Shown: positions 33,702 to 42,132 of the stretch, in pieces | Layout of the letters: the number at the start of each line of letters is the position of its first letter | How positions within the stretch are numbered: position 1 is the first letter of the stretch | From: Planctomycetota bacterium | GTDB lineage: Bacteria; Planctomycetota; UBA1135; GCA-002686595 | Assembly: GCA_020847695.1 (NCBI GenBank) | Contig: JADLBP010000048.1 | Location: 1-64,000, forward strand | Direction of reading: 5' to 3' | DNA length: 64,000 bases | Position numbers and translations under genes: made by a program | The notes under the pieces: model-generated | Databases searched by the model: none | Told to the model about the DNA's origin: nothing | The model's input: the letters and a program-made list of their open reading frames with translations, nothing else

Positions 33702-34706
33702 TCAGGAGCTCGCCGGACGCGGCGTCGAGCCGAGCCCGAGCTCGGCCATCGCGAGCTGGATGTCCTTCCAGCACTCGGCCTTCTTGCTCGGATCGCGCAG
33801 CAAGTAGGCGGGGTGGTAGGTCGGCACGACCTTGCGGCCGCCGAGCAGGTGCACGCGGCCGCGCAGCGAGCCCATCGACGCTTCCACCTTCAATACGTGC
33901 ATCGCGGCGTGGCGGCCGAGCGGGATGATCACCTTGGGATCGACGAGCTCGATCTGGCGATCGAGCCACGGCGTGCAGAGTCGTTTCTCGAGCTCGGTCG
34001 GGTCGCGGTTGTCCGGCGGGCGGCACTTGAGCACGTTCGCGATGTAGACGTCGTCGCGGGTGAGCCGCATGCCCTTGGTGATGATGTCGGTCAGCAGTTG
34101 CCCCGCGCGACCGACGAACGGCAGCCCCTGGAGGTCTTCCTGCTCGCCCGGCGCTTCGCCGACGAACATCACCGGCAGCCTCGCGCGGCCGTCGGCGAAC
34201 ACCGTCTGTTTGCGCGTGCGGCAGAGCGAGCAGGCGGTGCACGCTGCGACGCGGCGCGCGAGCTCGGCGAGGTCGCCTGCGGCGCGCGCGAGCTCGCGGA
34301 TCTCGCCCGCTTTCGCGTCGGCTGCGGCGAGCGCGGCGGAGCTCGCTCCCGCCGCGGCGATCGCGGACGCCGGGGACCCCGGCGTCGCGGTGAGCGGGCG
34401 CGCGGCGGCCGGCCGCGGGACCTCGACCGGACGCTCGGTCCGGTTCGGTTGCGGGCGCACGACGTCGCTCGCTCGGGTCGCGGCGCCGTGCGGAGGCGTC
34501 GCGGGATTCGCGCTCGCGAGCGCCGCGGTGGTCGGAGTCCGCGCGAGCGGCTGTCCGCCGACCGAAGACGCCGCAGCGGAGGCCGCGGGAGCGGGCCGCG
34601 CGGGGCGGCGCTCGCTCCGCGCGCCGAGCCAGCGCCGTCGCCGCGCGGCGTGGCCGACCGCGCCCGCCAGGCGAGCGAGTTCCTCGCGCGGATCCTCGCT
34701 GTTCAC
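33702..34706 (-). CDS. Type-4 uracil-DNA glycosylase with long N-terminal linker
   Basis: The 334-residue enzyme removes uracil from DNA in base-excision repair. The catalytic domain begins near residue 145. Its four iron-sulfur cysteines are Cys156, Cys159, Cys228 and Cys244, with the 3-69-16 spacing of thermophilic type-4 (UDGa) enzymes. Motif A is VGEAPGEQEDLQGLPFVGRAG with GEAPG at 183-187, and the catalytic HP motif is at His298 (PTYHPAYLLR). The first 145 residues are an Ala/Pro/Arg-rich, probably disordered, linker absent from minimal family members. The gene stands alone on the minus strand, divergent from a TPR lipoprotein. Confidence 0.95.
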   Translation of the reverse strand: MNSEDPREELARLAGAVGHAARRRRWLGARSERRPARPAPAASAAASSVGGQPLARTPTTAALASANPATPPHGAATRASDVVRPQPNRTERPVEVPRPAAARPLTATPGSPASAIAAAGASSAALAAADAKAGEIRELARAAGDLAELARRVAACTACSLCRTRKQTVFADGRARLPVMFVGEAPGEQEDLQGLPFVGRAGQLLTDIITKGMRLTRDDVYIANVLKCRPPDNRDPTELEKRLCTPWLDRQIELVDPKVIIPLGRHAAMHVLKVEASMGSLRGRVHLLGGRKVVPTYHPAYLLRDPSKKAECWKDIQLAMAELGLGSTPRPASS

Positions 34707-34789
34707 GGGGTGGCGCTCACGGGTTGGCGGTCACGGGTTGGCGCTGCATGGATAGGGACGCGGCGGGGCGCATCGTAGCGCGCCGCTCG

Positions 34790-34818
34790 TCGAGCGACCA
34801 CGCGACCCGCAGTACACT
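34790..34818 (+). promoter_or_regulatory. Candidate promoter of the TPR lipoprotein
   Basis: TCGAGC, 17 bp and TACACT end 11 nt before the ATG at 34830, so any leader is only a few nucleotides. The -35 match is weak. Confidence 0.4.
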
Positions 34819-34829
34819 ACGCGATCTCC

Positions 34830-36137
34830 ATGCGCCTCCACCGACTCTCGCTCGGCCTCCCTTTGCTCCTCGCCGGCGCTTGCGGCGATGCCTCGTCGAC
34901 CGCGACGTCCTCGGCAACCTCCGCCGCGACGCGCGCCGGCGCCCCGTCGAGCGCCGCGAGCTCGCTTCCGGTGCGCGACGAGGGTCTGCTCGCGCTCGCG
35001 GACGCCTTCGAGCGCGGCGAGCTCGCCACGGCGGACTCCGGGTTGCTCGCGCTGCCCGAGCGCGGCGGCTTGGAGGGCGAGCTCTTGCGCGCGCGGCTCG
35101 CGTCCGCGCGCGGCGACGACGTCGGCGCGTTGCGCGTGCTCGAAGCCGCGAAGCTCTCGCATCCGCGCGACGCGCGCGTGCAGGCGACCGCGGCCGAGCT
35201 CCTCGTGCTCGCCGGGCGCATGCAATCCGCGGAGGACGAGCTCCGCGCCGGGCTCGCGCTCGATCCGCTGTCGCCCGACCTGCGCCGCGCGCGCGGCATC
35301 GTGCTGATCTCGAAGCCCGGCGGCGCCGAGGCCGGGCTCGCGCACCTGCTCGCCGCGCGCGAGGCGGATCCGAAGGTTCCGTACCTCCATCGCGCGCTGG
35401 CGGAAGCGCATCGCCTGGCCGCGACCAAGGCACTCTCGCAGCAGGATCCCGCGCGCGCGCTGCAGCACGTCAGCGCGGCGTTGCTCGAAGTGCCCGATCA
35501 ACCGGACGCGCTGCTGCTCGGCGCGGACGCGCACATGCTGTTGAACCACTTCGACCAGGCGCTCGCGGTGTACGAGCGGCTCTTGAAGGAAGGGCGCGAC
35601 GTCGGCGCGACGCTCGCGCAGAGCTCGAAGCTCGCCGCGACTGCGGCGTTGCTCGAGAAGAACCGGCCGCTCGCGCTCGAGCGCTTCCTGCGCGCGCGCG
35701 AGCTCGGGCTCGGCGCCGAAGCGCTCGGCTTCGGCGCGACGATGCTCGCCGACGAGGCGAAAGCGAAGCTCGAGGCCGGTTGGAAAGCGTTCGACGCGCG
35801 CGACCTCGCCGGCGCCGAGAGCGCGTTCCGCGAAGCGCTGCGCTGCGATCCGAGCTCGCTCGACGCGCGGCGTGCGCTCGGCGCGGCGCTCTACTCGCGC
35901 GAGGACGTCGAAGGCGCCGCCGCGCAGTGGCGCTTGGTGCTCGAGACCGCGCGCGCGCGCCAGCTCGAGCTCTCCGAGCCCGTCTATCTCGACCTCGCGC
36001 GCGCCCTCTATCGGCTGCAGCGCATCGACGAGCTCCGCGAGCTGCTCGAAACGGAGCTCGCGGCGCGGCCCGACGGCCCGGGTGCGGTCGAAGCGCGCGA
36101 GATGCTCGCGAGGCTGGCGAGCGCGCCGACGCGCTGA
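34830..36137 (+). CDS. TPR-repeat lipoprotein
   Basis: The 435-residue product begins with a lipoprotein signal (LPLLLAGACGD, Cys18 followed by Gly-Asp), then a Ser/Thr/Ala linker and at least eight TPR-like units. Clear ones are PYLHRALAEAHRLAATKAL, ALLLGADAHMLLNHFDQALAVYERLL and AESAFREALRCDPSSLDARRALGAALYS segments. It is likely a periplasmic protein-interaction lipoprotein. The region 36138-36208 separates it from a convergent oxidase gene. Confidence 0.88.
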   Translation: MRLHRLSLGLPLLLAGACGDASSTATSSATSAATRAGAPSSAASSLPVRDEGLLALADAFERGELATADSGLLALPERGGLEGELLRARLASARGDDVGALRVLEAAKLSHPRDARVQATAAELLVLAGRMQSAEDELRAGLALDPLSPDLRRARGIVLISKPGGAEAGLAHLLAAREADPKVPYLHRALAEAHRLAATKALSQQDPARALQHVSAALLEVPDQPDALLLGADAHMLLNHFDQALAVYERLLKEGRDVGATLAQSSKLAATAALLEKNRPLALERFLRARELGLGAEALGFGATMLADEAKAKLEAGWKAFDARDLAGAESAFREALRCDPSSLDARRALGAALYSREDVEGAAAQWRLVLETARARQLELSEPVYLDLARALYRLQRIDELRELLETELAARPDGPGAVEAREMLARLASAPTR

Positions 36138-36208
36138 AGCGCGCGCTCCGCGGTCGCGGGCTCGCGCAGCCGGCTCGCCAGCGCTCGCGCGTCACCTGCG
36201 CTCGCGCA

Positions 36209-37897
36209 TCACCGGATGCGCACGTACTCGCCGATCGCGGGGATGCCGAGGCGCGACACCGCGAACAGCAGGTACCAGCCCGGCGGCGCGACGTTCCAGT
36301 CGTCGGGCAACGCGACCTGCAGGTCCCAGCGCAGCGGCAGGTTGACGGGATCGGGCTGCGAGCTCGCTTGGATCGGCAGCTCGACGAAGCGCTGGTTCTG
36401 GTCGAAGCCGTGCGTCACCGACGCCGGCCGCAAGAGCGACACCTTCTGCACCGGGTCGTCCGCCGCGCCGAGGTCGACCGTGAGCGTGAAGCTGCCGCAC
36501 GGCGCGCCGTTGCAGTAGCCGAGCGCGCTCGGCGCCGTGACCACCGTCGGCCGCGGTCCGCGGAAGAGATACGGCGGGCTGAAGATCTCGACCGAGTGGC
36601 CGGGATCGAGCACGCCGCCCGCCGAGAGGATCCGACCGTCGCGCAAGAGCAGCGCGAGCGAGTGGTAGCTGCGCGGCACCGCTTGCGGGTTCAGGCTGGT
36701 CCACCGCGCGTGGGCTCGGTCGTAGTGCTCCGGCGTCGTGCGCGCGACCATCGAACCGCCCGGATTCGACGGGCCGGTCCAACCGATGCCGCCGACGACT
36801 ATGAAATCGCCGTCGGGCGTCTGCACCGACACCGCGTGCCGGCGGTTGAAGCGCAGCGAGGGCTCGTTCTGCCAGTTGGCGGACGAATTCGGCGCCGGCG
36901 CGCGGATCGACTCCATCGAGTCGAGCACGTACCAGTCGGCGGCGCCGGACTTCGCGCCCGGGCCGAGGAACGACGAGAGCCCGCCGATCAGGTAGATCGA
37001 CTCCTCGCGGCCGCTCGGCAGCCAGTCGAGGAAGTGCAGCGAGTTGCCGGCCTCGCGCATCCGCGCCGCCGACGGCGCGCGCTGCCAACGGAAGCTGCCG
37101 TTCGGCGCGGCGCAACCGTAGTACTTCTCGGTCTCGAGCGGTCCGCTGACGAACGGCGCGCCGGCGGCGAGCCAGTGCGTCCACGGGTAGCCCATGAAGC
37201 GCGCGCGCGCCGCGCCCGGTTGGCAGGCCGCGTCCGCGACGATGTTGAAGAAGAGCGGGCTCGCCGTGCCGCTGGCGAGATCGAGGATCTGGTGCGTCTC
37301 CTCCGGACCGATCGGTCGCTGCTCGTGGCCGAGCACCAGGAACTGCGAGCCGGTCGGCGTGCCCATCTCGATCGCGCACGGATACCAACGCGGCGCGAGC
37401 GGATCGAGCGAGCCGACCGCTTGCCACGCGCTCGCCGGCGACCAACGGAACACTCCGGACGAGCCGAAGTAGCACGGCTGGGTGAGATCGGTGCCGCCGA
37501 ACGACCAGAGGTCGCCGTTCGGCGCGATCGCGTGACCGGAGCACCAGAGCTCCTCGCGCTGCGTGTTGGGCACGTGCTGCAGCGACGCGATCGCGTTCGG
37601 GTTCGCGGGATCCCACGCCCACACCAGCGAGTGCGCGTTCGGATCGAACGTCACGTTGCAGTTGCGGTATTGGTTCGCGACGAAGAACACCTGTCCGACG
37701 GGCGAACCGCCCGCGTCGTTCGGCGGGACGTACAGCGCGTGCGTGAGCTCGCCCGACGCCGCGATCGGCGGCCAGAACGGGCCCGCCCATTTGCCGCCGA
37801 CCGACGGCACGAGCTCGCTCGCGCGCAACGGTTGGAGCACCGTTTGGGCGAGCGCGGGAACGGCGGCGAAGCAGAGGAACGCGAGCGAGCGAAGCAT
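36209..37897 (-). CDS. Galactose-oxidase-like copper-radical oxidase (DUF1929)
   Basis: The 562-residue protein has a signal peptide (LAFLCFAAVPALAQ), a kelch-type beta-propeller and a C-terminal DUF1929 immunoglobulin-like domain. The residues that build the copper-radical site of galactose/glyoxal oxidases align: Cys119 (ELWCSGH) and Tyr172 (RWYPCAIEM) for the Tyr-Cys cofactor, Tyr411-His412 (RSYHSLALLLRDGRILSAGG, with YHS..LL.DGR...GG) and His496 (SVTHGFDQNQR). Such enzymes oxidise alcohols or aldehydes on sugars and small molecules, reducing oxygen to hydrogen peroxide. The substrate is unknown. ATG 37897 is chosen because it begins the signal peptide. Confidence 0.92.
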   Translation of the reverse strand: MLRSLAFLCFAAVPALAQTVLQPLRASELVPSVGGKWAGPFWPPIAASGELTHALYVPPNDAGGSPVGQVFFVANQYRNCNVTFDPNAHSLVWAWDPANPNAIASLQHVPNTQREELWCSGHAIAPNGDLWSFGGTDLTQPCYFGSSGVFRWSPASAWQAVGSLDPLAPRWYPCAIEMGTPTGSQFLVLGHEQRPIGPEETHQILDLASGTASPLFFNIVADAACQPGAARARFMGYPWTHWLAAGAPFVSGPLETEKYYGCAAPNGSFRWQRAPSAARMREAGNSLHFLDWLPSGREESIYLIGGLSSFLGPGAKSGAADWYVLDSMESIRAPAPNSSANWQNEPSLRFNRRHAVSVQTPDGDFIVVGGIGWTGPSNPGGSMVARTTPEHYDRAHARWTSLNPQAVPRSYHSLALLLRDGRILSAGGVLDPGHSVEIFSPPYLFRGPRPTVVTAPSALGYCNGAPCGSFTLTVDLGAADDPVQKVSLLRPASVTHGFDQNQRFVELPIQASSQPDPVNLPLRWDLQVALPDDWNVAPPGWYLLFAVSRLGIPAIGEYVRIR

Positions 37898-37940
37898 GGC
37901 GGCTCCGGGGGGGCGGTGGAGGAGTCGTCTCTCGGGATCC

Positions 37941-37969
37941 AGCGTAGGCGACGCGCGGAGAGTCCGCCA
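37941..37969 (-). promoter_or_regulatory. Candidate promoter of the oxidase gene
   Basis: On the minus strand TGGCGG (37964-37969), 17 bp and TACGCT (37941-37946) precede the oxidase ATG by 43 nt. The -10 matches that of the HAD gene promoter. Confidence 0.4.
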
Positions 37970-37979
37970 CCCTCGCGGG

Positions 37980-39116
37980 TCAGCGCGGCTTCTCGGCGAG
38001 CGGTTCCTTGCCGCCGAGCTCGACGTAGCGCCGATGGCGAGCTTCGGCGCCCGCGGTGTCGCCCGCGCGCGCGAGCAGCCGCGCGAGCTCGAGGTGAGCA
38101 TGGAGCAACCGCGCGTCCTCGCCGGCCGGTCCGGCGACGATGCGCTCGAAGTCGGCGCGCGCGTCGGCGTCGCGCCGCTCCATCCGCGCGATCACCGCGC
38201 GGTTGAACCGTGCGAACGCGTGCTCGGGATCGTTCTCGAGCGCGCGCGTGTACGCCGCGCTCGCGCCCGCGAGATCGCGTTGCTTGCGGCGGGCCTCGCC
38301 GAGGTGGAACCAGCCGTTCGCGAACTTCGGCTCGGCGTTGGTCAACGCGACCAGCAGCGCTTCGGCGCGGGCGTACTCGCGCGCTTCGAGCAAGAGCTGC
38401 GCGAGCCCGAGCTTCGGCAGCGGATCGTTCGGGTGCTCGCGGATCTGGACGCGACGCGCGCGGTAGAAGCCGTGCCACGTGCCGAGCTCCTCGGCGCGCG
38501 CGAACCACTTGCGCGCGTTCTCCTGGTCGTCTTGCGAGAGCGCGGCCTGCGCGAGCTGGTGGCAAGCCGACGGACCGTCGGGCGACAACGGCGCGAGCTC
38601 GAGGAAGCGTCGGAACAGCGGTGCGGCCTCGACGGTCTTGCCGAGTCGCGCGAGCGCACGGGCGCGTACCAGCCAGCAGTCGGCGAGCTCGGGGAAGCGC
38701 ACGGGCTCGCCGTTCGCGCCGGCGAGCGCGCGCGCGGCGACGTCGAGCTCGTCGCGTTCCAGCGCTTGGCGCGCGGCTTCGAGCTCGACCCACGGCTTGG
38801 TCGCGTCGTTCGGGCGCGCGCGTTCGACCACGGCGCGCGCGTCGGCCTCCGCGCCGGTCGCGAGCAGCGCTCGCGCGTACAGCGCGACGACTTCGCCGTC
38901 GTGCTCGAACGCGCCTCCGCTCGCCGTCCACGCCTTGCCGCGCGCGAGCGCATCGCGCGGCCGATCGAGCTCGAGGTCCTCGCGCAGCGCGGCGACCGCG
39001 TCGTCACGGCCGAGTTGCGCGGACGCGGACAGCGCGAGGCCCGCGAACGCGAGCCATGCGCACAGGATCCGCGCGAATGCGTGTCGCTCGCGCCCCGTCT
39101 CGTGGAGGCGCGTCAT
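37980..39116 (-). CDS. Exported TPR-repeat protein
   Basis: The 378-residue product has an N-terminal signal (ILCAWLAFAGLALSASAQ) and about eight TPR units, for example ANGWFHLGEARRKQRDLAGASAAYTRALENDP (key G-W-LG-A..A...Y.RAL..DP). It overlaps the FG-GAP/ASPIC-UnbV gene stop by 4 nt (ATGA), so the two are translated together. In planctomycetes, TPR and ASPIC/UnbV proteins often occur as pairs. A periplasmic scaffold role is inferred. Confidence 0.88.
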   Translation of the reverse strand: MTRLHETGRERHAFARILCAWLAFAGLALSASAQLGRDDAVAALREDLELDRPRDALARGKAWTASGGAFEHDGEVVALYARALLATGAEADARAVVERARPNDATKPWVELEAARQALERDELDVAARALAGANGEPVRFPELADCWLVRARALARLGKTVEAAPLFRRFLELAPLSPDGPSACHQLAQAALSQDDQENARKWFARAEELGTWHGFYRARRVQIREHPNDPLPKLGLAQLLLEAREYARAEALLVALTNAEPKFANGWFHLGEARRKQRDLAGASAAYTRALENDPEHAFARFNRAVIARMERRDADARADFERIVAGPAGEDARLLHAHLELARLLARAGDTAGAEARHRRYVELGGKEPLAEKPR

Positions 39117-40981
39117 CGCTTCGGAACCTCCGCGACGATCCCGCGGCCTTCGCGGATCGTCAGCGCGCGGTCGGCGCGACCCGCCGGCAGCGTTTCGACC
39201 CGGCCCGACGGCCACAGGATCCGGATCGACTCGTACTCGGCGCTGCTCCCGAGCCCGAAGTAGAGCCACGGCGCCGACGCCGATTGATAGCCCTGCGCGG
39301 TGTACTGCGCGGCGAGCAGCGCGTGCTCCGCGCCCGCCTGCGTCTTCGGGACGACGATCACGCGCGCGCCGTGTCCGTCGACCGGCGTGCGCGCGGCGGT
39401 CGCGCCGGGCGCGGGCTCGTCGGCGGCGGGGCCGAGGCAGCGCACCGCGAGCCGATGCGCGTCCGGGGCGAAGCGATTCAGCCCGAGCGCGGCGGGTCCG
39501 TCGATGCGCGCGAGCACCAGGTCGGGCGCGAGGTCGCCGTCGAAGTCGCCGATCGCGGAGCCGCGCGCGCCGAGCTTCGGCGCGAGCAGCGAGCGTTCGC
39601 TCTGCGGCGCGACCGCGCGCAGCCGCGTGCCGAGATCGAGGTGCCACAGCGTCGCCGCTTGACCGTAGCTCGTCCCGGTGCCTTCGCGATCCGCCTCCGG
39701 GTAGACGTGACCGTTCGCGGTGAAGAGCTCGAGCGCGCCGTCGCCGTCGAAATCGACCAGGTGCGTGCCCCAGGACAACAGCGGCTTGGTCGCCTTCGCG
39801 AGCCCGATGCGGTACGTCGCGCGCGAGAAGCCGCGCTCGGCGGCGAGGTAGAGCTCGGTCGGCTCGCCGGAGAAGTTGGTGACCGCGAGATCGAGCTCGC
39901 CGTTGCGATCGACGTCGCCGCACGCGATGCCCATGCCCGCCTGCGGCGCGCCGTCCTGGCTCAGCGCGACGCCGGCGGTCAGCGCCATGTCGGCGAAGTG
40001 CCCGCTGCCGTCGTTGATCAGCAGGTTGTTCGGCACGCTGTCGTTGGCGACGTAGAGATCGTCGTCGCCGTCCTGGTCGGCGTCGAACGCGATCACGCCG
40101 AGCGTGTAGCCCGCGATCTGCGTCGGATGCCACGCGTCGCCGACTTCGACGAACGCGCCGTCGCCGGTGCCTCGGTAGATGCGGTCGCGCTGCGGCACGA
40201 GCCCGTGCGGCCCGCAGTAGACGTCGTAACCCTTCCAGCGGCACGGCAACGCGACCGCGCCTTCGCCGACCTGACCGACCGTCGGGGAGACGGGGTCGAG
40301 TTCGAGGTAGTTGCCGACGTAGAGGTCGAGCTTGCCGTCGCGATCGCCGTCGAACAGCGCGAGCGACGTCGCCCAACGCGGCGGGTGACCTTTCTCGCGC
40401 GGCTTGCCGGGCTCGAGGCGCTCGACGGGGCTCGACGCCAAGAGGTCGGCGCCTGGGACGAGCTCGCCGCGCTCGTTCTGCAGCAGCACGCGCAGCCCGC
40501 CGAAGCCGCCGACGACCAGGTCCTCGTCGCCGTCGGAGTCGAGATCGCCGCTCGCCAGGCCCGTCCACCATCCGGAGAGCCCCGGCCCGCGCGCGCGTTG
40601 GAACCGGCCCGAACCGTCGTTGACGAAGACCTCGACGTCGGCGCCAGGGCCCCGGACCGCGTCGGCGACGCTCGCGAGGCCCTGCGCGAACACGAGGTCG
40701 AGATCGCCGTCCTTGCCGAGGTCGAGCACCGCGACGCCCGCGCCGTTCGCCTCGAGGATCGTCCGTTTCGCCGCCTCGCCGGAGCGGTTGACGTAGTCGA
40801 GACCGCGCTCGCGTGCCTCGTCGACCAGATCCGGCGACGCGGGCAAGCGGGTCGCGCCGCCGCCGGCGCGCGGCGCGGGCACCGACGACGGCGGGGACTG
40901 CGGGGCCGTCACGGGCGCGTCGCCGCAGCCTGCGACGCAGAGCAGGAGGACCAGTGCGGACGAGGGGCGGGTGTGCGGCAT
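39113..40981 (-). CDS. FG-GAP repeat/ASPIC-UnbV lipoprotein
   Basis: The 622-residue product has a lipoprotein signal (LVLLLCVAGCGD, Cys19) and a seven-bladed integrin-like propeller built of FG-GAP/VCBS repeats with calcium-binding loops, such as DLDSDGDEDLVV, DGDRDGKLDLYVG, DADQDGDDDLYVAN and DFDGDGALELF. The C-terminal ASPIC/UnbV domain is seen as SIRILWPSGRVETLP. These proteins are surface- or periplasm-exposed and calcium-dependent; their ligand is unknown. It starts at ATG 40981. Confidence 0.92.
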   Translation of the reverse strand: MPHTRPSSALVLLLCVAGCGDAPVTAPQSPPSSVPAPRAGGGATRLPASPDLVDEARERGLDYVNRSGEAAKRTILEANGAGVAVLDLGKDGDLDLVFAQGLASVADAVRGPGADVEVFVNDGSGRFQRARGPGLSGWWTGLASGDLDSDGDEDLVVGGFGGLRVLLQNERGELVPGADLLASSPVERLEPGKPREKGHPPRWATSLALFDGDRDGKLDLYVGNYLELDPVSPTVGQVGEGAVALPCRWKGYDVYCGPHGLVPQRDRIYRGTGDGAFVEVGDAWHPTQIAGYTLGVIAFDADQDGDDDLYVANDSVPNNLLINDGSGHFADMALTAGVALSQDGAPQAGMGIACGDVDRNGELDLAVTNFSGEPTELYLAAERGFSRATYRIGLAKATKPLLSWGTHLVDFDGDGALELFTANGHVYPEADREGTGTSYGQAATLWHLDLGTRLRAVAPQSERSLLAPKLGARGSAIGDFDGDLAPDLVLARIDGPAALGLNRFAPDAHRLAVRCLGPAADEPAPGATAARTPVDGHGARVIVVPKTQAGAEHALLAAQYTAQGYQSASAPWLYFGLGSSAEYESIRILWPSGRVETLPAGRADRALTIREGRGIVAEVPKR

Positions 40982-41113
40982 GCCGAGCAGGGCGACGCCC
41001 CGCGAACGACCGCTCAATCTAGCGGGAGCGGCGCTCGGACGCCCGCGGCGCTCCGGAGGTTCGCGGCGCGCGCGCAGATCCGGACGGGGCCGCGCTCGCC
41101 GCGCGCCGACCGA

Positions 41114-41142
41114 TTGACCGGTGCGACCCGAGGCCTTACCCT
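41114..41142 (+). promoter_or_regulatory. Promoter upstream of the SPOR-like gene
   Basis: TTGACC (41114-41119), 17 bp, TACCCT (41137-41142). Six bases further on begins CCCTTCGAA, a sequence also found at the same place downstream of the der promoter. The remainder of 40982-41278 has no gene. Confidence 0.6.
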
Positions 41143-41278
41143 CCTCACCCTTCGAAGTCCACGGCCCCGCGGCCATTCGGCGCGCGGTGTGGAGCGTTCG
41201 TCGACGCCCGAAGCGACGAGGGCAGAGGCGCCCAGGCCGAAGCGCTCGCGGCTTCGCGCACCCACAGGATCGACCGCC

Positions 41279-42067
41279 ATTTCCCAGCACAGCAAGAACC
41301 TGCTCGAGGCGTTCAAGCACTCGAGCGCGGCCCAGAAGCCGGCCGAGCGGAGCGCGCCCCCGAGCGTGTCGCCGCCCGCCGCGTCGTCGCCGCCCGCGCA
41401 GCCGGTCGCTCCGGCTCCGGTCGCCGCGCCGCGCGCCCAAGCCGCCACGGGCGCCGCGCCGCAGACCGCCGCGGCGAGCAGCCTCGGCGCGAGCCGCGCG
41501 CGCAAGGCGCCGCTGATCTCGCCGCCGGTGCTGATCGCGCTGGTCGTGTTGCTCTGCATGGTCGGTGTGTTCTTCCTCGGGCGCTGGAGCAAGAGCGCGT
41601 TCCCCGGCGTCAGCGCGGGTGAGCGCAGCGACCGTCCGTCGCTGGAATCCGCGCTGGAGCAAGAGAGCGCGAAGCCCGTCGTCGAGACGCCGTCCGGCGA
41701 CGAGGCCAACGCCGCGGTCAAGCCGACGCTGCTCGCGCGGCCGCAGTCGCTCTCGACCGCCGACGCCGCGCTGCTCGACGCGCGCAACCGCTACACGATC
41801 AAGGCGATCCAGTACGACGCCAACGAGCGGAACCTCGCGCTTGCCAAGGAAGTCGCGGCGCACTTCGCGAAGCGCTCGCTGCCGGTCTGCACTCCGTACC
41901 AGCGCGGCAACTCGCTGGTGGTCCTCGTCGGCGCGGCGGCGAACACCGCTGAGCTCGAGGCGCTCCAACGCGCGGTCAAGTCGATGGATTCGCCGAACGG
42001 CGGCAAGGGCGACTTCGCGTCCGCCTACATCGCGCCGATCGACAGCATCGTCCAACGCACCCCCTGA
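41279..42067 (+). CDS. Single-pass SPOR-like membrane protein, ATT start
   Basis: The 262-residue product has an N-terminal basic/hydrophilic segment (MSQHSKNLLEAFKHS if initiated with Met), a Pro/Ala-rich linker, one transmembrane helix (about 83-101, LIALVVLLCMVGVFFLGRW) and a periplasmic C-terminal domain at about 170-240 with the pattern of SPOR peptidoglycan-binding domains (RYTIKAIQYDANERNL..A...VAAHFAKRSLPV....GNSLVVLVG). No ATG, GTG or TTG stands at the start of the region with normal codon use. ATT 41279 has AGGA nine nt upstream, while the GTG at 41189 adds about 30 residues of atypical codons. The gene is followed by the small basic protein. Confidence 0.72.
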   Translation: MSQHSKNLLEAFKHSSAAQKPAERSAPPSVSPPAASSPPAQPVAPAPVAAPRAQAATGAAPQTAAASSLGASRARKAPLISPPVLIALVVLLCMVGVFFLGRWSKSAFPGVSAGERSDRPSLESALEQESAKPVVETPSGDEANAAVKPTLLARPQSLSTADAALLDARNRYTIKAIQYDANERNLALAKEVAAHFAKRSLPVCTPYQRGNSLVVLVGAAANTAELEALQRAVKSMDSPNGGKGDFASAYIAPIDSIVQRTP

Positions 42068-42132
42068 ACTACTCGTCGAACCACTCGTCCATCGCGGGCG
42101 TCCGCTCGCACGATTCCCTCAGAGAAGAAACC

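Noticed and set aside
38210-41278. Upstream extension of the SPOR-like gene as one long plus-strand frame
   Set aside because: It runs antisense through the TPR and FG-GAP genes and loses gene-like codon use; only the part after about 41279 is credible.
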